Below are positions 45,146-55,700 of a stretch of DNA of 64,000 bases, one piece after another. A program made the position numbers and the translations under genes. The notes below the pieces were generated by a model. It searched no databases, had not been told where the DNA came from, and saw only the letters and a program-made list of their open reading frames with translations. Source of the stretch: Siderastrea siderea (taxonomy: Eukaryota; Cnidaria; Anthozoa; Scleractinia; Rhizangiidae); assembly GCA_964030785.1 (NCBI GenBank), contig OZ034968.1:46824353-46888352 (forward strand). The letters run 5' to 3'. Each line of letters opens with the position of its first letter. The first letter of the stretch is position 1.

Positions 45146-47293
45146 ATGGCTCAGCTACACGTCTCTGCGGGAGATGTGCCTCTTCGTTGCATAACACAGG
45201 GAGCCCCTCCCTTTGTTGGCCCCTTGCCTCCTCTGGAGCTGGTGGCGTTGCGTCCGGGTTTGGGTAATCTAGCTCATTTGCGCTTCTTCGACCCTGCCCA
45301 CTTCAGGGCTGGCAATATTCATAGCAAGCCGTCCATTTGGCAGGGCCTTCTTGATAAATCGCCCTGTTCTGAAGTTGACCTTTTGGAGGTTATCAAAGAT
45401 GGAGTTCGCGTCGACCGATTTTTCAGGCCTTTTAGGGGGAATATCAAGGGACAGGCGTACGACTCCGAACATCTTCCTCCAATAATCCTGAAGAACTCGC
45501 CTACCACAGCCAAGTTTTCCCAGTTTGTCTCCGATTCCATAATACAATGGGTCACCGCGGGGGTTTTAGCAGTTTGGGGCCCAGTGGATAGTGTGGCGCC
45601 CCCACGTTTGGTTTTACCACTAACTGTCGAGCCTTCAAAGCCGCGGTTGTGTCATGATGAGCGATATCTCAATTTATGGATTCGTGACCTCCCATTCAAG
45701 CTTGACCACCTTTGCGATTTGCCGCGGTATGTTCTCCCCGGTCACTTCCAGAGTTCCTGTGATGATAAGAGTGGTTATCAACATGTCTTGCTTCATCCCT
45801 CGTCTCAAACTTATTTCGGCTTCCAGTGGCATGGTTTCTATTTTGTGTTTCGTACACTGCCGTTTGGATGGAAGGCCAGCGCGTTTATTTATCATAAGCT
45901 CGGACTTGTAGTTTCGGCCTCCGCACGGTCTCACGGAGTCCCAGTTTCGCAGTACATTGATGATCGGCACGTTGGACAACTTTTTACTTCTCCATTGCGG
46001 GTTAGTCGCGAGCCATCTCTCGAGCGAGCTAAGGCGGCAGTTTATATTATGTGTTATCTGCTCATTGAAGCTGGATATTTCCTTGGTCTTGACAAATCGC
46101 AGCTGGTTCCTTCGACATGGGTTCGTTTTCTGGGTTTTGTTTGCGATTCTGTACGTCAGGCCTTCCTCGTCCCTGAGGACAAGAAAGTCAAGTTCGCGGC
46201 GTTGAGGGAAGACATTCTTTTGTCTCCATACGTGGGATTGAAAACACTTCAACGATTTTCGGGGAAGGTCATTTCTTTTAGCCTTGCCATTCCTGGATGT
46301 AAGTTGTACGTGCGCGACGTCTTTAGGGCGATCTCCCGCCTTTCAGGATCTACTTGGCCTTCCCTCAAGGTAGAGGCGACTCTTCGCACCGAGATAGAGT
46401 TTTGGCGTTTTCTTGATAATTGGAAGGACTGCCTTCCATGGAGAACTGAACGCCACGCAGTGGTTACGCTTTATTGTGATGCCTCCAAGAGGGCCTGGGG
46501 TGGTACTCTGCTACAGGACGGTCGCAGTCTGGAGTCGAGAGATTACTGGATAGACAGCTCGCAAGATATCAATGTTTTAGAGACTCGGGCTTTGCTGCAT
46601 TCGCTCCTTTCGTTCAGGCATCATCTCAGCTCGCGTAGGGTGGACGTTCACACTGATAGCCTCGTTTTGAAGTCTGCTCTGGCAAATGACGGTTGTAAAA
46701 ACCAAGACATTAACAATATCCTTAAAGACATTTTTGATTGCTGCAGAGAATTCAATTTCAGCCTTGATGTGCATTATGTTCCTTCAAGTGAGAACCCGGC
46801 TGACATCCCTTCCAGGAAGGTTTCAGATATCGATTGCATGTTGTCAGAAAGGGCTTGGGAGCCCGTCGAGCGCCTTTTTGGGCCTCACACCTTCGACCTT
46901 ATGTCTTTGGATAGCAATTGTCAACGTGATGGGGAAGGCCGGTGTTTGCCCCATTTTACACCTTGTGCGACTCCAAGCTCTTGCGGAATTAACGTTTTCG
47001 CACAGTCTCTGCCTTTGGACCACAACTTGTATGTGTTTCCACCGTTTGTGCTAATTGCGCCCCTTCTAAAGTGCATGTTCGAGCAAGATTTTCATGGTGC
47101 CTTTACGATCATCGTCCCGGATTTAAAGCCTCGACGTTTCTGGTGGGCGTTGTTGCAGTCGCTTACTGTTGATCGACTCCTTTTGGGGAAGAAAGGCGAA
47201 GATGGCATTTTGTTGTTTCCCTCTCAAAACAGCCGTCGCTGGTACTCAAAAGAGCTTCAGTGGGGTCTGTGGGCCTTCCGTTGTGTTTGCTAA
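45146..47293 (+). CDS. YR element reverse transcriptase-RNase H polyprotein
   Basis: An intact 715-residue ORF starting at ATG after a TTACGTTTTAG acceptor-like site. RT blocks: KPRLCHDERYLNLWIRD, DDKSGYQHVLL, GFQWHGFYFVFRTLPFGWKA and the active-site box YIDD at residues 270-273. RNase H-like blocks: TLYCDASKRAWGG, INVLETRALLHSL, VDVHTDSLVL, and YVPSSENPADIPSR. The C-terminal FDLMSLDSN...VFPPFVLIAPLL region is also found in DIRS-order elements, where related regions resemble adenine methyltransferases; whether it is an enzyme here is uncertain. It would copy element RNA into circular DNA, and no stop or frameshift was found. Confidence 0.92.
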   Translation: MAQLHVSAGDVPLRCITQGAPPFVGPLPPLELVALRPGLGNLAHLRFFDPAHFRAGNIHSKPSIWQGLLDKSPCSEVDLLEVIKDGVRVDRFFRPFRGNIKGQAYDSEHLPPIILKNSPTTAKFSQFVSDSIIQWVTAGVLAVWGPVDSVAPPRLVLPLTVEPSKPRLCHDERYLNLWIRDLPFKLDHLCDLPRYVLPGHFQSSCDDKSGYQHVLLHPSSQTYFGFQWHGFYFVFRTLPFGWKASAFIYHKLGLVVSASARSHGVPVSQYIDDRHVGQLFTSPLRVSREPSLERAKAAVYIMCYLLIEAGYFLGLDKSQLVPSTWVRFLGFVCDSVRQAFLVPEDKKVKFAALREDILLSPYVGLKTLQRFSGKVISFSLAIPGCKLYVRDVFRAISRLSGSTWPSLKVEATLRTEIEFWRFLDNWKDCLPWRTERHAVVTLYCDASKRAWGGTLLQDGRSLESRDYWIDSSQDINVLETRALLHSLLSFRHHLSSRRVDVHTDSLVLKSALANDGCKNQDINNILKDIFDCCREFNFSLDVHYVPSSENPADIPSRKVSDIDCMLSERAWEPVERLFGPHTFDLMSLDSNCQRDGEGRCLPHFTPCATPSSCGINVFAQSLPLDHNLYVFPPFVLIAPLLKCMFEQDFHGAFTIIVPDLKPRRFWWALLQSLTVDRLLLGKKGEDGILLFPSQNSRRWYSKELQWGLWAFRCVC

Positions 47294-47319
47294 GCCAGCC
47301 TGATCTCTTCTTTTAGGTT

Positions 47320-48573
47320 ATGCGTCCATGGAAGTCAGCCCGACGCTGTTCAGCCTGCCTTTACCCTAACGATTCCGATGCGAATTATTGTCAGGCGTGC
47401 GGGACATCGACCGGACTTCACCTTGCTGTTACGTCAACTGTTCGCGTGGATGAATCGGCGATCAAGGAACGGTTTAAAGAATTTCAATCTGTTATACGCT
47501 CTAACCCTTACCAAAGGCAGAAATCCGCTTTGGAGCAACAGCTCTCCCAGTTTTTGGGTGCATTGACTCCCCCTAGGACAGTGACTTCTTGTACTGCTAG
47601 TGACATTGTCAACTTTCTAATTTTTAAGGATAAGTCAGGGAGAACTGTAGTACATTCGTCTTTATGTTCAAGGGCTTCCTGCACCTGTCCTAAGCGCTTG
47701 GCAGCCGGGTCGGTAGATTCCCTTATAGGTCGTTTGAGGGCCGTGTTTAATAATCTAGGACGTCTTAATAATTCTAACCCGGTTGCCCACCCCTTAGTTA
47801 AGGACTACTTAAAATTTGTCAGGCAGGAGCAGGCGGGTTTGGCTATAACACCTGTTCAAGCAGTACCTTTGTTTTTCGATAAATTTCGTAGACTCATAGC
47901 TTTCTTACGAGGTTTGCTTTTAAGTCACGCGCCTCTTTCGCGCTCAGGTAAATACATACTCGTTCGGGACGCTACGTTTTTTGTGGTGGATTTTTTCACC
48001 GGGGATAGGGCCTCTGACCTCGGTCGCCTTCAGTCTTGCAACATTTTTAGGTTAAGGGATCGGGAAGGCTTTTTGCTCAAGTTTACTCTCACTAAAAATA
48101 TCCGCAAGGGCTCACCTCGCTCTTTTGCTTTGATTAAGTTTACTCATCCCGAGGTTTGCCCGGTTGCCTGGGTCCAGCATTATATTACGGTGTGCCAGTG
48201 CCTGAAAATTTCATTGGATCAAGGGTACTTTTTGAGAGCCACGGAACGCGATGGTTCGGTGGGGGACAAACCCTTTACAGGTTCCGCGGTTAACAATCGG
48301 TTGAGGAAACACGTTTTAGAGTCCAAACTCCATGCTGGAGAGACTCCGCACAGTTTTCGGGTAGGATTATCCAACACTTTAAGGCTTTTAGGCTGTTCCC
48401 AGGAAGAGGTTGCTCAATACCTAGGCTGGAAAAGTGGGGAAGTCGCGAGTAGATATATGCAGCGCTCACATGCTGACGCTTCCCTTACAATATTAGAAAG
48501 CGTGTTCCCCAGAGTGGCTTCCGGCTTGGTAACCCCGGTCTCACATCCCAATAATTTGGCCGCTGCTGTTTAG
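47320..48573 (+). CDS. YR element tyrosine recombinase
   Basis: A 417-residue ORF beginning 26 nt after the RT stop, with an acceptor-like CTTCTTTTAG just before its ATG, so a spliced message is possible. An N-terminal zinc-ribbon-like C10-x2-C13...C24-x2-C27 (CSACLYPNDSDANYCQAC) is followed by a helical core-binding-like region and a catalytic domain. Catalytic residues: R230 in GDRASDLGRL, H344 and R347 in PHSFRVGL, W370 in YLGWKSG, Y379 in SRYMQRS. It would integrate circular cDNA at its B/A junction. The same zinc-ribbon start survives in the decayed minus-strand copy near 23.28 kb. Confidence 0.92.
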   Translation: MRPWKSARRCSACLYPNDSDANYCQACGTSTGLHLAVTSTVRVDESAIKERFKEFQSVIRSNPYQRQKSALEQQLSQFLGALTPPRTVTSCTASDIVNFLIFKDKSGRTVVHSSLCSRASCTCPKRLAAGSVDSLIGRLRAVFNNLGRLNNSNPVAHPLVKDYLKFVRQEQAGLAITPVQAVPLFFDKFRRLIAFLRGLLLSHAPLSRSGKYILVRDATFFVVDFFTGDRASDLGRLQSCNIFRLRDREGFLLKFTLTKNIRKGSPRSFALIKFTHPEVCPVAWVQHYITVCQCLKISLDQGYFLRATERDGSVGDKPFTGSAVNNRLRKHVLESKLHAGETPHSFRVGLSNTLRLLGCSQEEVAQYLGWKSGEVASRYMQRSHADASLTILESVFPRVASGLVTPVSHPNNLAAAV

Positions 48574-48719
48574 CTAGCTCCGAGATGTACAAGAAGGGGT
48601 TGGGGTTCTGAGTAATGGAAGGAATAAAGTTTACGATTCTTTGTGTGAGTGTGGTATTTTGGTTTTCTGCATTCCTTGCCCCCCTTTCCGAAATTGACAG
48701 CGGAGTGTCTGGGGCAGGA

Positions 48720-49105
48720 GCGGGTATCCTCCCATAACTTAGCTTCCCGTGTCAGGGCAATTGTTTGCGGTGAGAATGTTTTACTATTCTCACTGCATAC
48801 ATAATTAGCCCGTCACGCGGGAAGGCTTAAGATTTTCAAATTCCAGCATTCTGTTATTGCGCACTGTTGGCGTGATGCTTTGCGGCCTTCTGCTTTAAAT
48901 ATCGAAGTTTCAGTCACCTCGTGGTCAGTTTAACGGAGTTCGGTTGAGTCACCATAAAGGTTTCGCCCCTCCCACCTCCCCTGGTGGCGGTCGATCACTG
49001 CTGTATCCTACATTCTACACGCCAATTGCCCTGGCAGTCGCGGGTATCCTCCCATAACTTAGCTTCCCGTGTCAGGGCAATTGTTTGCGGTGAGAATGTT
49101 TTACT
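48720..49105 (+). repeat. YR element 3' split repeats B1-A2-B2
   Basis: B1 (48720-48785) and B2 (49040-49105) share GTATCCTCCCATAACTTAGC and end GAATGTTTTACT. A2 lies between them and continues into a 75-bp unique spacer. At B1/A2, 11-nt inverted arms (GCGGTGAGAAT at 48767-48777 and ATTCTCACTGC at 48786-48796, one mismatch) flank the 8-nt spacer GTTTTACT. Confidence 0.9.
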
Positions 49106-49951
49106 AATTTTTACGCGTATATGCCGAGCGCTAAAAACAAGATCAAGTTTTTTTAAGGTTGATTTCTTGCTCAATTAGACTTTTCAAATTAGTAAGCTTA
49201 CACACTATTCGACTGCTAAAGAACCTCGTCCATGACTATCGTTTTCTTTCAAGATGTCGCTGAAAATTTGTTAATTTTGTAAAGGGCCGTAAGATGTGAA
49301 ATAAAATTTGCGGCGGCACTTCAAACTCCTCGACAATGGCTACGTTTTCAAAACCCTTGAAAACGTTCATGCTTGATATTTGTTCTTCTACCAAAAAGTT
49401 TAATGAGGATACGACTACAATAAAAGGGTTAATTTTCTCTTTACCACTGTTGTTTAAAAAACACACACGTTCATTCACAAACGTATGGAGGCAGCCAGTC
49501 ACTAGAGATCTTCCATATTCACCTGGCAGTATACAAATGGTATCTTTACCATCAACAAAAACAGTCTTCAGCGCCTCGTATTGGCGTTCTTTGCATTAGA
49601 GGTCCGGTCTCCTTTCTGAACTGAATTTTCTAACGCGAAGTGAAACAAATTTATAGAAACCGGTGCGGCCATCTTCGCGAGACTGCGAGCGGGGATAATT
49701 TTCATTTTCACGCGAGTCTCGCGTGAATGTCAATGGCGCCAAAAACAAGGGGACGTCGTAATATTTCGCGCCCTTTTTGTCTTTACACGACCCATAACGC
49801 ATGCTCAGTTCGTAAACTGTCGAGCATGCGCATTAAAAAACTGGAAGCCTAAAAAGTGGCATCCGGTTTTTGATTATCCCAGAGTCCGTGGCATTTCGAT
49901 CCCGCTGACCGTAAATGCGCGCGGGCTCTGGGGACGAGATTGAGAAAGATC

Positions 49952-51130
49952 GAGATCGAGAATCCTGTCAAATGCAGCGCATGCGCAGTTAACCAGAAAA
50001 TTGTGACTGCACAATTTAGTGGAAATACACTGATTTCTACGGAACCGCTCTTTAGAATTTCATGAAATTTGGTAGAATAATAGTTCGGAACACGTTTAGC
50101 TCGTCTGCAAACAAAAATTGAAATCTGACAGAGGACATGTTCAGAAAACGTTAAAATGCAAAACACAAAATAACAGAAGATCCCTCTGTCAAAATTTCAC
50201 GAGACCAGTGTCAATAGGCCAGTATTTTTCTGAGTTTTCGAGAGACAAATGATGGAAAAAATCTAACGACTGGATTTTCTGAATTTAAATCAAACCCATC
50301 ATTTAATTCTGGTTTACTACCAGCTGTGTTGCCATGGTAACGGTACCTAGTCCAATAAAACATATCAAAATACAATCTTCTTTAGTTGAACTTGCACCTT
50401 GCCAATTTTGGCTGCCCGACTACCACCTCAGTGGTTTGAAAATAACGATAAATAACGCATAGGTACAAGAAAACTGTGTACATTTAATGTTTGCTCGAGA
50501 GTACTGAAGTTTTATACTTGACCAAAAAAAAAACATCTAATATCTATAAATGGAAAGAAAAAGTCCAAAAGAATACTGGCAGAAGGCGAAAAGTTCAAGT
50601 TACGAAAGCTGCCTTCAAAGGACTTCATCGCTTTGTTTTCTTCACGGCGGAGAGTTTGCCCTGTTCTGAAACACAACCGAGTAAGTGAAGTTTTTAAAGG
50701 GTCTAAGGTACATGATTTCGAGTATAACGGTGAAAGAGATTACGTTTTGAAATGGAAGTTTGATTTATGGCATTAGAAATGTGTCATTTACTTTTGACTT
50801 TAAAAAATTATTAGAAAACGCGCTCAGATTTGTGACAGATTCTTGAATATTTTGCCATGCTCAGCCGATTTCACTCGCGTGGACCGACCTACGATTTTGG
50901 AAGTGTAACACGAATTGCATTTAAGTATAAACTTACGGGTTTTCGAATAAACTTTTTTCAAAAATGATTTCTCTGTCCATTGTTTTGTGTTTGTTTATTC
51001 ATAACAGTAGGTCTAAGCACAGCCGCAAGACAACTGCACAAGCTTTAATTGGTTTCAATTTTGACTGTCCGGTCCATCTCTTTGTGCAACTGTCAATTTT
51101 CTTGTCCTAGAAGTTTTCAATAGTAATAAT
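49952..51130. other. Unassigned region after X2
   Basis: AT-rich. The minus strand at 49960-50165 and a 65-codon plus ORF at 50491-50688 show no recognisable motif. No transposon ends identified. Confidence 0.5.
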
Positions 51131-51137
51131 CTTTCAA

Positions 51138-51665
51138 GCGAAGCAGTTGTCGGTTTAAAGCTATTTTATCCCAAAAGCTTCCAAAAACAGTTTTGTGCGT
51201 TCCTCAAAGCGCCTAACTTTATATAGGCTTACTTCGCATCCGCAAAACTTATGCCGGCATAATTTAATTAAAGCGTGTTTGGTGTTTCTTTGTTTTGAAT
51301 CTTGATGGTCTCTAGTTAGAGAACGAAATATAACAGTTATTTGAAAAACTATAAGCGAAGCAGTTGTCGGTTTAAACCTATTATATCCGAAAAGCTTCCA
51401 AAAACAGTTCTGCCGGTGCACTTTTAAAAGCGCTCGAATTTCAGACAATTTGCAGCCGCAAAACTTATGCCACAGAGTTAAGAATGTTTGGACGGTGTTT
51501 GTTTGTTTGTTTTCAATCTCGATGGTCTCAAGTTAGAGAACGAAATATAAGGGTTACTTAAGTAACTATAAGCGAAGAAGTTTTGAGTTTAAAGCTATTT
51601 TATCCGGTAAGTAATGTGTGTTCCTCAAATTGCTTGAATTTTTTCGCGGCTGCTAAAACCTACGC
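51138..51665. repeat. Tandem repeat of about 215 bp, two and a half copies
   Basis: Units start at about 51138, 51356 and 51571. Each has GAAG(C/A)AGTT, CCGCAAAACTTATGCC and TTAGAGAACGAAATATAA. The third unit is truncated after TTTTATCCGGTAAG. Confidence 0.8.
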
Positions 51666-52707
51666 GACATTTCTTCGATAAGTTTATTACAAGTGCTTCG
51701 AAGTTCCCCAGATCCTTTCTTTCGGGTAGTCCAAGTAAAATACCGGTGAAATGTCAGTATAAATTTTTGACGAGACTAATATTTTTATTTAGTGGCAGTT
51801 CATGTTATTTGTTTAAACAGCCGAACGCGATGAAGATAACCCATTTAAACAGTCGAATAATTTTTATTTTGTTTTTGTAAATGAGCGCCATTTCAAGTTC
51901 ATTCAAGCGAACAGTCAATAACCCAAGGAGATTTGACAAGCCTTGACAGTTAATGACAGGATATGGAAACATTGCAAACACCAAGCAAGACGGCTCGTGA
52001 GTAAAATAATCAAGCTGTGCTCAGCCTCTGGAATGACCTTTCGAGCTTGGTTTTACAGAACAGATCCCAAAATATTGGAGGACAATTCGGAACACTTTCA
52101 GGCTTTTTGAGAAACACTTTTCGAAAGCGAACGAGCCAAAAAAAGCCCCGAAATATATTTCAGACCGAAAAGTTTCAGGACTATTCACCGGTTTATTCCT
52201 TCGCGGCCCCGCTTTCAGGCTTGGCTAAATGATAGTAAGGAGGGAAGTCGTTCTCAGAGTAGGCCTGGTACGAGTGTCAGCGTAGAAAAAACAACAAGAA
52301 ATACATTTGTGTGAACCTCATAAGGTGTCCAAGGGGGCTCAGGCCGACTGGTAGAGCGGAAAGCGCTCTCTTTTGAATGGTACGTAATCGTCCAGTTCTG
52401 ATTTGTTTGTGGAAAATTGTAATGTTCCATTTAGCGGAAAATTTTCAAATGGAAGCGCGCTAGTTCTCACCGTCTGGAATGTTTCCACGTTGCTTAGACA
52501 CTCTAGGTTAATATAAACGAGGTCTAATTTCTAAAGCGTTGTACGCTGGAATGCACGTGGTTGTATGTAAGGCTCATATCCAAGATGGTGGACAGAGTGC
52601 TGCTTCGGCTAACAGTCTGAAACAAGCCGATTACTGCTCTCGCTTATTTATTTACTTATTTTTTAGTCTTTTGATTTAATGTCCTAAACTAAAAACTGAA
52701 CTCAACA
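51666..52707. promoter_or_regulatory. Upstream region of NOC3L
   Basis: No gene was found here. CAAGATGGTGG at 52581-52591 resembles the YY1-type motif (AAGATGGCGG) often near transcription starts of housekeeping genes. It lies about 120 bp before the NOC3L ATG. TATTTTTTAG near 52665 could be a 3' splice site of a 5' UTR intron. Both are inference. Confidence 0.3.
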
Positions 52708-55700
52708 ATGGTCAAGAGAAAGAGAAGCAAAAAGGCAAAAAAAGCTCACAGAGTCACCGAGAATTTATCAAACGAGAATGAAGATGGTGTGGATGACATG
52801 GACGAGAATGGTGAACTCGATCCCGAAGATTTAGAGTATTTTCAGGATTCTGGCAGAGGTTTTACGTTTTTGCAGGAGTTAACATCAGAGTGAGTCTATT
52901 AATAATGATTTTGTTGACAAATAGACCCCCTTGGAAGCGTTTCAAATGTAAGCTTAACTTATCTTGCTAACGCTACCGCTTTTTAGTAAGCTGTTTTAGG
53001 CTTAAATTTAAGCTCATCGTACAATTTTCTTATTAAAGATGTGAGACAGCTGTGTGCAATGGATAAAAAATGATTTTAGAGACTTAAGGCTGTTTTTAGT
53101 TTTGAGTAACCTGTTGCCTTTGATCTTCACTCCCATAACCAAGTTGTTACTTTGTTAGTCAATTACAGTAAAAACCCGCATATAAGAACCTAGAATTTTC
53201 GAGGTCAGGCGTAGTGTAACCATTGGCCCTAAGGACTACATCCATATACATTCTAGAGTATATATGTATTTTATATTTCTATATTTTCTTAATTATTGAA
53301 TATATATATTTGTGTTTAAAATGGGTAGACAGACCTGCACGACTCCTGCTTTATATACACAATAACTTTTTGTCTGAAGTTTCTTACACAATTGAAATCC
53401 AGAATTTTGACCATCAAAATTGGAGTGATTTTTTTGTATAAGAACCTATTTTTCTTTGCCAGGCTGAACTGGTTCTTATATTTTTGGGTATTTAAATGCC
53501 AAATTTCAGCCTGTAGGTTTTTAAATCACTAGGTTCTTATATGCAGGTTTTTACTGTATTCCAACAAGAGGCCAATATCACTCGTAACACTGAGGTTCCA
53601 TTGAGCATACTCAGCCCTGAAGGCTAACATTCATGTGAAATGAATTATGTTTAGCGGAAACATTTCTAACTTGACACCTATTTGAGATTCTAAAACTTGA
53701 AACAAAGGTCACCCAAACAAAACTTATCCAAATGTGCTTGGACCTTCCACCACATATGGTAATCTTATTTGTATGACTTCGGACATGATACAGTGGAAGC
53801 TTTCTTGAGTGATCATCTTGGGAAATTAGAAAAGTGGGCACAACTAGAGCTGGTCACTTATGAGAATTGACTCTTGTAAGTGACCCTATGATGAAACAAT
53901 AGAGGGTCAGGGTCGGTTACCAGAGTTTTTAGCGTCAGGCTTGTGGTATGTTAATGGTTACTAATGGTTAATTGTAGTAAAAATATTAAATAGTTTATGT
54001 ACCTGTCAAGGAAGAGGCTTGGTAATATACAGGTCAGATATCCATTCAGATTGAAAACGTCTCAGAATCTCTTATTCAGATGAGTGGTCACTTACGAGAA
54101 TTAAAAACCAAAGGAAAAGTCCAGTCAGCAATTCACAACAGTGGTCATGGTCACTTACAAGAGCTTCTAATAAACTAGAGTATTTAAGTGACAATTCAAA
54201 CAGGGTTTCAAAATAATGGTTGTAACTAGAAATGGTCGCTAACAAAAGTGGTTGTAAGGAGAGCTTCAATTGTAATCGGAAAGTCTCAGTTAAAATTGCC
54301 AAAATGTCTTAAGTAACAAAATATTAATAATATGTCTACCTTTGTATTCTCAGTATGTTGTTCTGTAAACCTTAAGATGTGTGAATGGTCGAAAAAAGTG
54401 CGATTGAAAAAGACATGCATTTTGGGAGAGGAGTAAATTAGGTACTTTCTCTCAAGTCAATTCCCGGAAATGTAATCTAGGAGTTGAATGCATGTGAGGG
54501 AGCATTGCCCTTGGGTGCCAGAATCTTACTCAGGTCCTTTCATTATACACAGTTCTCCAATGGAATAATTGTTTTATTAATTCTACTGCTGTTTGACATT
54601 TTCAAATGTTTTGATCTTATTTATAACAACAATAACTCTATTTTGAAAAAAATCTTAAATGGGGAGAGGGAGGGTTCCTCCGTGGTGGCAATATTTTCTC
54701 TTGCCCACTTTGAGAAAGTAAATGATTTACTTGTAAATAATTGTCCTTGGGTCATACAAACATTTCTGAAGTCTGTTTGGTGCGCCTATAATGTTATTTG
54801 CTAGTTAAGAAATTTTTCGTACATGTTAAGTCGTGTAAACAGTTTCAACATTTCTGAAGATTAACAAAGGGGGGCAGGGAATTTTCTTTTTAAGTTTTGT
54901 GTCTTGGGGTCTTATGGGGCCTCCGTTTTCAAGACACTGTCTTTTAGATGCATTGATTTAGTGGCCAACTGTGGTTCAGGTTATCCCTCAAGCAGATACT
55001 GAAATGTTTTGGTGACAAAATACTGTAATTAATTATTCTGTTTCCCATTAGGGTGCCCAGTGGTGGAAGGAAAAGGAAGAGAAAACAAGTAGATGAAGAA
55101 GAGGCTGATTATGAGAAAAAGCCAAGAAAAGGACCATCTGAACAGAATCAGAATGAGAGAGTTCTACTGCCTATCAAGAGTAAAGACAGTATTATACAGA
55201 GAAGAGAAAGAATACCCCTAACAGGTGTGTGCATGTGTACACATAGGGATACAGGTTAAGTACACTTAGTGTACATTACTCATAGCTATTGACTCACTTT
55301 TCATTTCACATTGGTAAGAATTTCAGAGAAATACATGAAGGCCATTGGCGTTCGTGTGCAAGGGAGTGTGCCCAAACAAAAGCATGTACTGCCATTTTTA
55401 TTTACAGCTGTAAGTACCAGTACATGTAAATGAAAAACACCTTAAATTTGGTCACACTATTAATGCAGCCAGATTAGCAGGTACAGTACACGTGGATGTG
55501 AAATTCTGGATTGGCTGCCTCCTTTCCTGGATTCAGTCAACTCTCACCTTGTGGACACCCTGCTAATACAGACAGTAGATAAATCCCAGGCAAAAGTTAC
55601 CGGTGTTTGACTGAAACAAACTCGTGCCATTACAGGCACAAACTCTCACTGGTCCCAAAGGTGTCTGCAATAATAGGAGTTGACAGTAATAAGTTGAGAA

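Larger units (their letters stand above)
41882..49104 (+). mobile_element. Apparently intact Ngaro/PAT-type (YR) retrotransposon, ~7.2 kb
   Basis: It has split direct repeats in the order A1 (41882-42062), B1 (48720-48785), A2 (48786-48964), B2 (49040-49105). A1 and A2 look identical, as do B1 and B2. Between A1 and B1 lie gag, RT-RNase H and a tyrosine recombinase. There is no target duplication, as expected of recombinase-mediated insertion. X1 supplies the empty site (TTTAAGGTAATTTTTACG), where only a TA is shared across the junction. A Harbinger has independently hit the same host copy. Confidence 0.92.
37220..49942. mobile_element. Family X TIR transposon, copy X2, split by two nested insertions
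   Basis: Same ends as X1, with a different perfect 9-bp duplication, AGAAAGATC (37211-37219 and 49943-49951). Its own sequence is 37220-37428, 40744-41881 and 49105-49942. These sum to about 2185 bp, matching X1. The gaps are a PIF/Harbinger element and a YR retrotransposon. Confidence 0.85.

Noticed and set aside
45674..46252. 192-codon minus-strand ORF
   Set aside because: Antisense shadow of the intact RT ORF; no motif of its own.
52335..52400. tRNA-like GCTCAGGCCGACTGGTAGAGCGG stretch
   Set aside because: It resembles an A-box region, but no B box (GGTTCRANTCC) follows and no cloverleaf closes.
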